Shown piece after piece: positions 31,697-40,173 of a stretch of DNA of 40,173 bases. The translations under genes and the position numbers were made by a program. This DNA comes from a virus. How positions within the stretch are numbered: position 1 is the first letter of the stretch; each line of letters begins with the position of its first letter. The notes beneath the pieces are model-generated. The model was not told the origin of the DNA, searched no databases, and saw only the letters and a program-made list of their open reading frames with translations. The stretch covers positions 1 through 40,173 of the IMG/VR virus record IMGVR_UViG_3300045918_000071; one strand, 5' to 3'.

Positions 31697-34600
31697 ATGC
31701 CAAAGATTGATATTCAAGCTGCACTCCGTGATGGTTATTCGCAAAAAGATATTCTGGACGGGATGGGTAAGGCTGGATATCTTGACGGTTATGATATCAG
31801 TGCGATGCGCAAGGATGGGTATTCCGATGGTGACATTCTCTCAGGATTGGCATCCGTATTCCAACCTGCAGCACCCAGACCAGAGAAGCCCGAGCAGGGT
31901 GACTTCGGTCGCGGGTTCGTAAATACATTCAAACAACTTCCCCAATTACTCAACGGACTTGTAGCCGGTGAGGCTGCGGTGGGTGAGAAGATATTCGGTA
32001 AAGGTGGTGCATGGACTGGTGCGAAAAATGATGCAGTCACTGCATACAAAGCTGCAAGTGAAGACCTCGCTACGAACTCCAAACAATCTGACTCACTGAC
32101 CTATTCATGGGATCAAGCTAAGCAGGGTAACTACGGTTCATTGGTGGACTGGTTACAATACGGTATCGGTTATTCAATCGGCCAAGGTGTACAGATGCTG
32201 GCCACAGGTGGCGTAGGTTCAGTAGCAGGTAAGGCTGCACTCAAAGGAGTTGCTGAACAGACTGCGAGAGGGATGGTCGCGAAAGAAGTAGCAGCGATCA
32301 CATCAAGCGCGGCGGGTAAAGCGATGAGTGCTGAAGCAGTGCAGCAGGCGGCAGTGCAGTCTGTTGCCGCAAACATTGGTCAGAAAGTTGCACTGGGGCA
32401 CGCCGCTGTCGGCATGGAAGGCGGTGAGATTTTTGGTGATCTCATATCCAATAACCCAGACGCCAGCGGCGCGGATCTCGCGAAGGCGTTCGTCGCCACA
32501 ATGGGAGCAGGTGCACTTGAATTCGTTGGTGACAAGATAGGTCTTGACTTGATGCTCGGTAAGGGCGTAGGCAAGTTGGCAAAGTCGCGGGCAGTAAACG
32601 CAGCAGTCGGTGGTGCTGCAGGTATCGCGACCGAAGGTGGCACCGAATACTTCCAGACAGGTCTTGAGGAATACGGCAAGGGTAACGAGTCTGCTCTGGT
32701 ACCGTTCATGCAATCCGAAGCAGCACAGACTCAAGCGTTTGACGCTGCGGGTCTTGGTGCTCTCGGGGGTGCAGCGATGGGTGGTGTCGGTGGAGCAATA
32801 GCTAAACCACAAGGATTACTCAAACAAGAAACACAAGAGAAGATCGCCACCGCACCAACCGTCGATGCGGCTATTGAGGCAGCAGAAGCAGCAGTCACCC
32901 TGTCCACCATAGACAGCCTCGTTGACCAGAAGGATCAACTGGTGTCGGATGAGTACGCCGCAGCCACTCGTCAGAGCGGTTACGCAGCTCCTATCGCTGA
33001 ACCGTCTACCGAGCCGCTGATCGTCACCGGTCGCACTGACTCACAAATTGAAGCTGAGGAAATCCTTCTTGCCCAGTCTGCTGTGCTGAAGGGTACAGCG
33101 ACTGAAGCTCAGAAAGAGCTTGCCGACCGACCATTACCCACTGTGGAGTTATTCGATGGTAGCCAGAACAACGTACCTGCCAGTAAACTTGTGGATCGAA
33201 GAGGTGTACCTTTCGGGGAACCTAACTCAGAAGGAGTCACTGGAACTGGCGTTCGCGGAGATGGCGATGGAATTTCCGTTGCAGACTCGTACCGCGCTCG
33301 AAAAAGTGAGCCTGTTCCAGTATCAGGGTCGACTGCAGTAGCGACAGTCGCAGGTCAGGTTGCCACCAACGACACGATCCAAGTCGACAGTAATGGTGTC
33401 GCATCCAACCAGCCGATCGACAATGCACCAAAAGTAACGAAGCCTGACTCAGTGCCGTCACAAGTATCACTGCACACTGTGACCACTGACAAAGGGCAGC
33501 TGGCGCTGTCACCGACTGATAAGGGTAAGGCGAACCTGCCAGCCATCCGTGAGGAACTAAAGGCTGCGGGACTGTCTGTCGGTCAGCGTAAGTCGGACGG
33601 GATGTTGCTGATCAGTAATAAGTCAGACCCTGCGCTCGTAGCCACTACAGTGAAGGCAATCAACGCGAAATTCAGTGATGACCGGGTCGATGCAAGCCTT
33701 GACGAGATCCGTGGTGAGAGTCAGTCACCGACGATTGAAGCCCCTGCACCTACTACTGAGCCACGCCCAGCAGGTATCGTTGCGAACACTGACGCATCAC
33801 TACTCAAGTCAGCAGGTGCAACAGGTGTTCGTATCCACAAAGCGCACCAGCTTGGTGACACTGAGGGTACGACTCGCACGACAAAGGCACGTGCAGCAAT
33901 CATTGAACGAGTCGCCAAGATGTTCGGTCGCGAGGTAGTGTTATTCTCATCGGCCACACCCACGGCCGACGGTATGTATAGTTCAGGTAATAAGCTGTAC
34001 GTCAACATTGATTCGTCGGTCGATCCAATGGCGGTCGCCGGCCATGAGTTTCGGCACTCTCTGAAGGGTACACCAGGACATGATGCGATCAACGCTGCTG
34101 CAGTAAAGATCCTCAAGCAGAGTGACACGATGGTGAAGTTTGCCAATTCGTACCTAACGCGTGCTGAGAATAAGCCGATGCTGGACCGCTTCAATGAAGG
34201 CACTCATAATGATGAAGATGTGAAGTTCCTCGCTGAAGAGTACAGCGCAGATATCACCGGCAACCTGTGGCGCGACCCTGCAGCACTGAAGGACATCTTC
34301 AACCACATTGCCACCGAGTATCCAGTCTCAAAGGCCCGTGCACTGATACAGCAGATCGGTGATGCTGTCACCAAGTTCATCAACCAGCTGCTGGCTCGCG
34401 GCGGGTTCCAAGAGTTCGTGTCACGTGACGAGCTGGTTGAGCTGAAGACCGAGATCAAGAAGGCGATGACTGATGCGTACATCGCTGCCGACCGTGCCAA
34501 GCTGACTGGTAAGAAGGATCACGTCATCGATACGAACGGCTGGAAGTTCAGCCCGGTGAAACGGAAACCTCACTGGTCAGATGAGTCTACCGGTAAGCAG

Positions 34601-37600
34601 GTGTCAGAAAAACTAGTCAAAGTAAACGACATCGACGAGTCACGTGAACTGGCGTCATCTCAGATATGGCGCAAGGGTCGCGACTTGAAGATCGCTCTCG
34701 ATGCGCGTATTCAGATGGCTGCAAAAGCTGCAAAGGTTGACTTGAGTGAGAAGACTCCTGAGACATTGAAGTTCCTCCAGAATCGTGCAGTTGTTGAAAT
34801 TGAGGCGGCGATTAAAACTAATCCTGGTGCAATCGGTTGGTATGACGAGACAGTCACTGAGGCGTTCAGAATCTTAGGGTACATTCACCCTGAGCTGAAT
34901 ACTGACCAGCATGCACGGTTCGCGTTCACATGGGCGCTTGCAGTTACATCCAATGGTATGAAGGTCGACAAGAATTTTGAACTGGCTGAGCATGCTTATG
35001 AATCCTACAAGTTGACCGGTAAAATGCCGACGACCATCGGTATCGGTACTGCCGCTGAAGCGATCAACAACAGCTTATCGTTATTTAATAAGACCAAAAA
35101 GTCGTCGACACTTGAGCAGATGCAGTTGTTCATGACAACCAAAACTACAGTCAAGTCGTTGATATCAGACGGGTACAAGATATCAGGTGAAGGTACAACT
35201 ACTGAAGTGTTTGGTGCAGCAATCCTCGGCGCAAAGATCGGTAACGGATTCTTCATGAACCTGTACGGTGAGTTCGGCCAGCTGACAATGGATCGATGGT
35301 TGATGCGCACGTTCGGTAGATGGACTGGCACACTGGTACATGTCGACAGAGATGCTGTGATTGAGAAGCGTACCAAGCTGAAAGCAATCATTCAGTCAAT
35401 GACATTGACTGAAAGGAAGCAGTTTGCAGGGGTGCTCGGTATAAAGTCATTGGCAGGTAATACTGATGACATCGGTGCACTCATCCAGAAGAAGTCGATG
35501 AAAGAAGACATCAGAGCATTGATGTCGGCAGTCGCACCACGTGATACGTCTGCCTTCGATGAGTTCCTCGGCAAAGCAAAATCAAACCAAGTACGTATCA
35601 GCGCGGGTGATGAACTCCGCAAGATGGGTAACGGGTTGACCATGTCGCATGACGGTCAGAAGGAGGCACCGGCAGGTTCTGGAGAGCGTGATTTTATCCG
35701 CGCAATATTCGCTGGTGCAATGAAGGAATTGGTAGTAAAGTATCCTGACCTGACTGTCGCAGATGCACAGGCATTGCTGTGGTACCCAGAGAAGAAGCTG
35801 TATGAATTAGCCAAAGTGGACGACACAAAAAATGACTACGAAGACAATGAAGCACCAGACTATGCCAACGCAGCAGCAAAACTCGCCAGAGCAAAAGGAA
35901 TATCTTTTCCACCCAAGACCGCTGGACGAGCAGCAGATATTCGATCTGGAAAACGAGAACAACGATCTGGATATGATAGCCCAAAATATAGCCAATCGCG
36001 CATCCTCTTTGAAGTAGCACCGGATCCTCACGATACCGAGCTGACATCTGCATGGAACAAACAGTCTAACGACGAGAAGATAAAACTCAGCAATGATGTA
36101 GCTGAAACTGTCGTCAAAAAACTGCTCGACCAGATGCACGTCAAAGGTGAGATGTCGCTGCAGATTGGTGGATACATGGGCGAGTCTAACCCATCATTCA
36201 CTATCACACTGGAAAACGGAAACCCTGACGAAGTCGCAAAGGCTGCGGGGTTTGTGCTATCACAGGACATGATGATCGCGGTCAGCGAAACGCCATTCGA
36301 CGGTGGTCACAATACAGGTGCAGTCACATTCAACCTGAATGGTGATGATGCGACCGAAGTGTACAAAAAGATATACGCAGGTGTCCCAGAAGCCGAAGGT
36401 CATACGACAGTCGACGGGGTCATGACGATTATCAACAATCCTGACATCGGTATATCAACAGCAGATCTGGCCAATAAAATTGACAGAGTGTTGAACAATG
36501 TTTATCATATGGATGTGTGGAATAACGCATACGCATCATTCCCAACATCTAAGGAGTACGGATATGTCAGTGACAATCAGGGACATCAAGGATTTACCAG
36601 CAGATCACCCGCTGCGCAAGGGGTTAGTGATCTTCGTGCCGAGACCAACCGTCTCATCGCAGAAAAGCTCGGAGTCAAATTCTCAGCAGGGCGTTCACCC
36701 GATGCAGTCAGCAGTGGACGAGATGGAGTCACACCTGACGCAGAAGGCGTAAAGGCTCGAGGGGTTCACTACTCCAAAGAGCAGCGCAGCACGCTGAACT
36801 CGTCAGCTTTCGGCTCCGGTCTGAAGGGTGAGGAGCTGGCGCGTGTACGCAATGCAGCAGATGACCGGATCAAACACCGGATCTACTTCTACGTCAATGG
36901 TGGTCGTGGTATCAACCCTGAGTCTGGGGTTGGTGCTCACGCACACGAAGCTGACCTGAACAACCTCTACGACATCGACGCCAACCCGCTTGACTTATCC
37001 ACAGCAGACAAGAACATGATGGAGTCCCGCGTCCTTGATGCAGGATTCGACGGTTACGTGTCGCCTGAACGCGGTATCGCGATCATGCTGGGTCAGCGTG
37101 CGATGCAGGTTGAGTACAAAGGTACAGGCCGTCCAGAAGTGGTAGCAGTGCAGCGCGGCCAGAAGTCGACATACGGACAGCAGCAGGCTGAGGTGAGTGC
37201 GAGCAAGAGTCTCCCGGCAGGCCAGATGAAGGGTTCTGACTGGAAACGCATGATGAAGGCGCTGATACCTCAGATTGACGTGTCACACCTCAATGATGAC
37301 ACGACCTACTACCGGTCAGAGATCGTCGCTAAACCGAAGATGTCATCAGTTCGCGATGCTCTGCATACCAAGGTCAATGAATATTATGATGACGCGAAGG
37401 CTGAGTACGCTGCAATAGAAGGTACTGAGGGTGGGCGACTTATCAACACCGACCTCGCACGTGAGCTGTCAGAACATTACCGTGCTGACCGCACCCTGTC
37501 GAACGAAGTGCATGAGCCATCAAGCGTATTTGTGAAGAAGCTATACACAGACCTGCTGGCTCAGGATACACCTGACAACAAGATGTCGGTTGTACTATTC

Positions 37601-38980
37601 ATGGCCGGTGGCACGGGTGCAGGTAAGTCAAGCAGTCTGGCTATCCCCACAATCGCGTCCATCGCGAAGAAGGCTGAAATCGTCTACGACTCCACGATGA
37701 GTAATTTCAGGTCATCAGTCGCGAAGATCGATCAGGCGCTGGCGGCGGGCCGAGGTGTGTGGATAAACTACGTGTATCGCGAACCTGTCGACTCCCTAGT
37801 GAACGGTGCACTACCTCGTGCCATGGTCGAAGGTCGCACTGCGCCGTTGTCAGCTCACCACAAGACTCACGTCGGTGCGAACAAAGTCATCCGTCAACTG
37901 GCCGAACACTATGCTGGGAACCCGCGCGTCGGTTTCAAGATTGTGGATAATTCAAGAGGTCGAGGCAATCAGGCTGAAATCGACTTGACAAGTATGACAA
38001 TGTTGAACGATAATGAAGTCAAGGAGAAATTACATCATGAACTCGAAAAAGAATATCAAGCCGGTCGAATCTCAGAGTCAGTCTATAAGGCCACCAAAGG
38101 TCAAGAAGATGACGGACGAGGAGTTTCAGAAGTTCGGAAATCAAGTGACAGCGGAGTTGGTACGGAACCTCAAACGGATCAAGCCAAACTAAGCACTCGA
38201 CGGTTCTACTCTCAACTGTCTAACGCAGTCGAGGCTGCACCTGACCGTATGTTCACTACAGGCAAGGCCACTGCGGCATGGTTGCAGGCTAACACATCGA
38301 AGCTCGGCATCAAGGCTGACGAGCTGTACTGGTCAGGTGCACTCGACTGGATGACGGGTCAGGCGCGTGTGACCAAGGGTGACGTCGTGTCGTTCCTCAA
38401 GGGTAACGGTGTGCAGATCAAAGAGGTGCTCAAGTCGAAGCAGGAGTTCAACCCTGACGAGCCTACGCTCCCTGACGGCATGACTGTCGAACCGATCACT
38501 GATGATGAGCGCAATGAAGAGGGCGGCGCATGGAAGCGCAACGATTATGTCCTGCGTGATGCTAACGGTCATGCGCTCGGCCTGGGTAAGTCCAGCAGTG
38601 ATGCAATCGTTGACGGTCAAGCTGGGTATCCTGAACTGTTCGAGGGTGAGGATACCACCAAGTTCGGCAGTTATGTGTTGCCGGGCGGCAAGAACTACCG
38701 TGAGTTGCTGATGACTGTACCTGCAAATTACAAGGAAGAAAATTCACAGCAGTTCAAGTCCCCCCACTATGATGAACCGAACATCATCGCACACCTGCGC
38801 ATGGATGATCGAGTCGACTCGTCTGGTGCTAAAACTCTAATGATTCAGGAAATTCAGAGCGACTTTGGCCAAGCGTACAAGAAGCAGACTGACGCAATCA
38901 ACAAGTCGGTCGATGATGACTTCCTTGGTATAGTCGAACGGATGAAGCAAGCCGGTGAACTTCAGGTAGAATGCGATTAA
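31697..38980 (+). CDS. Giant polyvalent protein (2427 aa): metallopeptidase-like, ART-like and zeta-toxin modules
   Basis: Modules in order: GYSxxDIL-type repeats (residues 10-60); a Gly/Ala-rich, membrane-active-looking region (about 80-375); disordered linkers; a small alpha/beta region (about 590-665); a zincin-like site HEFRH (783-787) with EEYSAD (847-852) as probable third ligand; a helical domain (about 988-1403) ending in a WYPEKKLYEL motif like DUF7178; an APDP domain (about 1437-1623); an ART-like domain starting GVHYSK (H1691) with HRIYFYVNGG; a zeta-toxin kinase with P-loop GGTGAGKS (1971-1978); and the first part of a further domain (2169-2427, GALDWM...IQEIQSDFGQ). Such proteins are carried in the virion and injected. 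The last domain is cut and continues in the next gene. GAAGGA precedes the ATG. Confidence 0.85.
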   Translation: MPKIDIQAALRDGYSQKDILDGMGKAGYLDGYDISAMRKDGYSDGDILSGLASVFQPAAPRPEKPEQGDFGRGFVNTFKQLPQLLNGLVAGEAAVGEKIFGKGGAWTGAKNDAVTAYKAASEDLATNSKQSDSLTYSWDQAKQGNYGSLVDWLQYGIGYSIGQGVQMLATGGVGSVAGKAALKGVAEQTARGMVAKEVAAITSSAAGKAMSAEAVQQAAVQSVAANIGQKVALGHAAVGMEGGEIFGDLISNNPDASGADLAKAFVATMGAGALEFVGDKIGLDLMLGKGVGKLAKSRAVNAAVGGAAGIATEGGTEYFQTGLEEYGKGNESALVPFMQSEAAQTQAFDAAGLGALGGAAMGGVGGAIAKPQGLLKQETQEKIATAPTVDAAIEAAEAAVTLSTIDSLVDQKDQLVSDEYAAATRQSGYAAPIAEPSTEPLIVTGRTDSQIEAEEILLAQSAVLKGTATEAQKELADRPLPTVELFDGSQNNVPASKLVDRRGVPFGEPNSEGVTGTGVRGDGDGISVADSYRARKSEPVPVSGSTAVATVAGQVATNDTIQVDSNGVASNQPIDNAPKVTKPDSVPSQVSLHTVTTDKGQLALSPTDKGKANLPAIREELKAAGLSVGQRKSDGMLLISNKSDPALVATTVKAINAKFSDDRVDASLDEIRGESQSPTIEAPAPTTEPRPAGIVANTDASLLKSAGATGVRIHKAHQLGDTEGTTRTTKARAAIIERVAKMFGREVVLFSSATPTADGMYSSGNKLYVNIDSSVDPMAVAGHEFRHSLKGTPGHDAINAAAVKILKQSDTMVKFANSYLTRAENKPMLDRFNEGTHNDEDVKFLAEEYSADITGNLWRDPAALKDIFNHIATEYPVSKARALIQQIGDAVTKFINQLLARGGFQEFVSRDELVELKTEIKKAMTDAYIAADRAKLTGKKDHVIDTNGWKFSPVKRKPHWSDESTGKQVSEKLVKVNDIDESRELASSQIWRKGRDLKIALDARIQMAAKAAKVDLSEKTPETLKFLQNRAVVEIEAAIKTNPGAIGWYDETVTEAFRILGYIHPELNTDQHARFAFTWALAVTSNGMKVDKNFELAEHAYESYKLTGKMPTTIGIGTAAEAINNSLSLFNKTKKSSTLEQMQLFMTTKTTVKSLISDGYKISGEGTTTEVFGAAILGAKIGNGFFMNLYGEFGQLTMDRWLMRTFGRWTGTLVHVDRDAVIEKRTKLKAIIQSMTLTERKQFAGVLGIKSLAGNTDDIGALIQKKSMKEDIRALMSAVAPRDTSAFDEFLGKAKSNQVRISAGDELRKMGNGLTMSHDGQKEAPAGSGERDFIRAIFAGAMKELVVKYPDLTVADAQALLWYPEKKLYELAKVDDTKNDYEDNEAPDYANAAAKLARAKGISFPPKTAGRAADIRSGKREQRSGYDSPKYSQSRILFEVAPDPHDTELTSAWNKQSNDEKIKLSNDVAETVVKKLLDQMHVKGEMSLQIGGYMGESNPSFTITLENGNPDEVAKAAGFVLSQDMMIAVSETPFDGGHNTGAVTFNLNGDDATEVYKKIYAGVPEAEGHTTVDGVMTIINNPDIGISTADLANKIDRVLNNVYHMDVWNNAYASFPTSKEYGYVSDNQGHQGFTSRSPAAQGVSDLRAETNRLIAEKLGVKFSAGRSPDAVSSGRDGVTPDAEGVKARGVHYSKEQRSTLNSSAFGSGLKGEELARVRNAADDRIKHRIYFYVNGGRGINPESGVGAHAHEADLNNLYDIDANPLDLSTADKNMMESRVLDAGFDGYVSPERGIAIMLGQRAMQVEYKGTGRPEVVAVQRGQKSTYGQQQAEVSASKSLPAGQMKGSDWKRMMKALIPQIDVSHLNDDTTYYRSEIVAKPKMSSVRDALHTKVNEYYDDAKAEYAAIEGTEGGRLINTDLARELSEHYRADRTLSNEVHEPSSVFVKKLYTDLLAQDTPDNKMSVVLFMAGGTGAGKSSSLAIPTIASIAKKAEIVYDSTMSNFRSSVAKIDQALAAGRGVWINYVYREPVDSLVNGALPRAMVEGRTAPLSAHHKTHVGANKVIRQLAEHYAGNPRVGFKIVDNSRGRGNQAEIDLTSMTMLNDNEVKEKLHHELEKEYQAGRISESVYKATKGQEDDGRGVSEVRKSSDSGVGTEPQTDQAKLSTRRFYSQLSNAVEAAPDRMFTTGKATAAWLQANTSKLGIKADELYWSGALDWMTGQARVTKGDVVSFLKGNGVQIKEVLKSKQEFNPDEPTLPDGMTVEPITDDERNEEGGAWKRNDYVLRDANGHALGLGKSSSDAIVDGQAGYPELFEGEDTTKFGSYVLPGGKNYRELLMTVPANYKEENSQQFKSPHYDEPNIIAHLRMDDRVDSSGAKTLMIQEIQSDFGQAYKKQTDAINKSVDDDFLGIVERMKQAGELQVECD
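35832..36017 (+). CDS. Candidate embedded ORF a, out of frame in the giant gene
   Basis: A 61-residue reading in another frame gives ...PEQKEYLFHPRPLDEQQIFDL then DMIAQNIANRASSLK, which looks like a folded, acidic protein. The giant's own frame is here a low-complexity linker (RSGKREQRSGYDS). No ribosome-binding site is seen. Confidence 0.35.
   Translation: MTTKTMKHQTMPTQQQNSPEQKEYLFHPRPLDEQQIFDLENENNDLDMIAQNIANRASSLK
36564..36752 (+). CDS. Candidate embedded ORF b, out of frame in the giant gene
   Basis: A 62-residue reading starts MSVTIRDIKDLPADHPLRKG after AAGGAG with about 7 nt spacing, as good as any site in the operon. The main frame at this point is the linker between the APDP domain and the ART-like domain. 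Function is unknown; translation needs testing. Confidence 0.5.
   Translation: MSVTIRDIKDLPADHPLRKGLVIFVPRPTVSSQKSSESNSQQGVHPMQSAVDEMESHLTQKA
38037..38192 (+). CDS. Candidate embedded ORF c, out of frame in the giant gene
   Basis: A 51-residue, lysine-rich reading starts MNSKKNIKPVESQSQSI and contains MTDEEFQKFGNQVTAELV. AAGGAG lies 10 nt upstream. It covers the end of the zeta-toxin domain and the low-complexity linker after it. Confidence 0.45.
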   Translation: MNSKKNIKPVESQSQSIRPPKVKKMTDEEFQKFGNQVTAELVRNLKRIKPN

Positions 38981-38991
38981 AGGAGAATTAG

Positions 38992-40173
38992 ATGGCTTGC
39001 AGATACACGTACAAAGGTAAGACATACGAAGCGCACCAGTTCGATGATGTGCTTCGAGCAATGCGGCCGGCCGAGGCTGCGAAGTTCATGCCTAGTGTAT
39101 CGAGCATCCCAGCCGCACCGATGGTCACGGACACGAAGTCGTGGACAGCACTGGCCATGAAGCGTGCCATCATTGAGGCAGTCGACTCTGGAGCGGACAA
39201 GGTCGCATGGACAACTGGTGCTCAACAAGCTGACCGGTACTCGCTTGAAAAGCAGGCTGGTGGTGTCTACTACACTAAAGACGGTGTCGGTGCAGGCACC
39301 CTCGTCGTCACTGCAGTGGGCAAGACGATCAACGACACACCGATACTCGAGAAGGACAATGTCGATATTGATGATATCGAGGACTACGTCGGTAAAGAGA
39401 TCGCTGACCGGCTGCTGAAAACTACCCCAGATAAAGATGGTTTCCACTTCGTTGAAGGTGATGATCTGAAGGTCGGCGGCGAAGGAATGAAGGGTTTCTA
39501 CGACGATATCATACCGCAGGTCGCACGCGATATCCTGAAGAAGTTCGGCGGGAAGCTGGAGACTGTGAGTCTCGACTTGAACCCGTCATTTGACAAGACA
39601 GCAAAAGACCTGATGGTCAGGATCAACAAGACCAGCGACGGTCGGTATCGTGCAGGGGTGGGCGCAGGTGATGAGCGAGTCGCTGAGACATTCGACACCG
39701 ACGCTGAGGCACAGCAGTGGGCGAAGGATCAAGTCGAACTGGCACGTGTCAGACCGACGAACGAGCAACCCGGCTTCACGATTACCGGCGCCATGCGCAC
39801 AAAGGTGAAGGCTGAAGGGTTACCATTGTTTAGTAATCAACGGAAGCAGCTTGAAGCAACAGGTAAGTCATCGCAGACTGATACGCCTGAGTTTAAAAAG
39901 TGGTTTGGCGATAGTAAGGTGGTAGATTCCGATGGAAATCCATTAGTTGTTTACCACAGCACAAGTGCAGAAACAGATTTCTCAAGATTCAAGAAACGTG
40001 TCGGAGATATAGGCAACCATTTCGGCACTATCGGGCAGGCAGAGGATCGCGGAGAATACATAAACAAGTTCGGTGCTGAGTATAAGAACCCGCGCATCTT
40101 ACCTGTGTATTTGACAATCAAAAGACCTTTGCGGCTTACTGACGCTGGCGCATGGAATGCGGAAAATCTCAAA
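38992..40173 (+). CDS. Second polyvalent protein (5' part): continuation domain plus ART-PolyVal
   Basis: The 394 codons run off the window. The start is ATG after AGGAG, with an in-frame TAG directly before it. Residues 1-170 (KSWTALAMKRAI, VAWTTGAQQADRYSL, GEGMKGFYDDIIPQVA) complete the domain begun at the end of the giant protein. After a linker, FKKWFGDSKVVDSDGNPLVV and YHSTS with NHFGT and ILPVYLTIKRPLRL mark an ART-PolyVal ADP-ribosyltransferase-like domain. Confidence 0.85.
   Translation, partial: MACRYTYKGKTYEAHQFDDVLRAMRPAEAAKFMPSVSSIPAAPMVTDTKSWTALAMKRAIIEAVDSGADKVAWTTGAQQADRYSLEKQAGGVYYTKDGVGAGTLVVTAVGKTINDTPILEKDNVDIDDIEDYVGKEIADRLLKTTPDKDGFHFVEGDDLKVGGEGMKGFYDDIIPQVARDILKKFGGKLETVSLDLNPSFDKTAKDLMVRINKTSDGRYRAGVGAGDERVAETFDTDAEAQQWAKDQVELARVRPTNEQPGFTITGAMRTKVKAEGLPLFSNQRKQLEATGKSSQTDTPEFKKWFGDSKVVDSDGNPLVVYHSTSAETDFSRFKKRVGDIGNHFGTIGQAEDRGEYINKFGAEYKNPRILPVYLTIKRPLRLTDAGAWNAENLK

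Noticed and set aside
38950-39000. Programmed frameshift joining the two polyvalent ORFs
   Set aside because: A stop codon lies directly before the second ATG in its own frame, so a shifted ribosome could not read into it, and no slippery run is present.

Overview
The window is part of the genome of a tailed bacteriophage (Caudoviricetes), most likely one with a short tail. It carries a T7/P22-style tail-tube module, an N4-gp56-type capsid protein and giant ejected 'polyvalent' proteins. The Shine-Dalgarno sites and sigma70-type promoters suit a proteobacterial host, but nothing seen fixes the species. No integrase, repressor, lysis gene or receptor-binding protein is visible here, so lifestyle and host range cannot be read from this window.

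Layout. From about 14.7 kb leftward, all genes lie on the minus strand. First come several small early-type genes of unknown function (12.5-14.7 kb) and an orphan C5-cytosine methyltransferase. A replication module follows: a primase-SF3 helicase, a tRNA-like element, a ribbon-helix-helix protein, a DUF2800 nuclease, a DUF2815 ssDNA-binding protein, an HU-like protein, a MazG-like pyrophosphohydrolase and a family B DNA polymerase. Last are a VRR-NUC nuclease and an SNF2-type helicase. The polymerase is split into two genes by a GIY-YIG homing endonuclease. Three leftward promoters share a 19-bp imperfect palindrome, which suggests a common operator.

A 377-bp AT-rich divergent region (14.7-15.07 kb) separates this from the plus-strand genes. 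These begin with three tandem, translationally coupled HNH-family genes, then terminase small and large subunits. A near-perfect sigma70 promoter lies right after terL, followed by portal, scaffold, major capsid, two related capsid-accessory proteins, tail adaptor and nozzle, and a set of small virion or ejection proteins that includes a cupin.

The right-hand 8.5 kb encodes a 2427-residue polyvalent protein. It has an HExxH metallopeptidase-like motif, an ART-like region and a zeta-toxin kinase domain. A second polyvalent gene continues it and runs off the window end with an ART-PolyVal domain. These proteins are probably packaged and injected to act on the host cell. Three small out-of-frame ORFs are embedded exactly at interdomain linkers of the giant gene, and the giant is itself split inside a domain with a clean ribosome-binding site. 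Both are traces of how such proteins are assembled.
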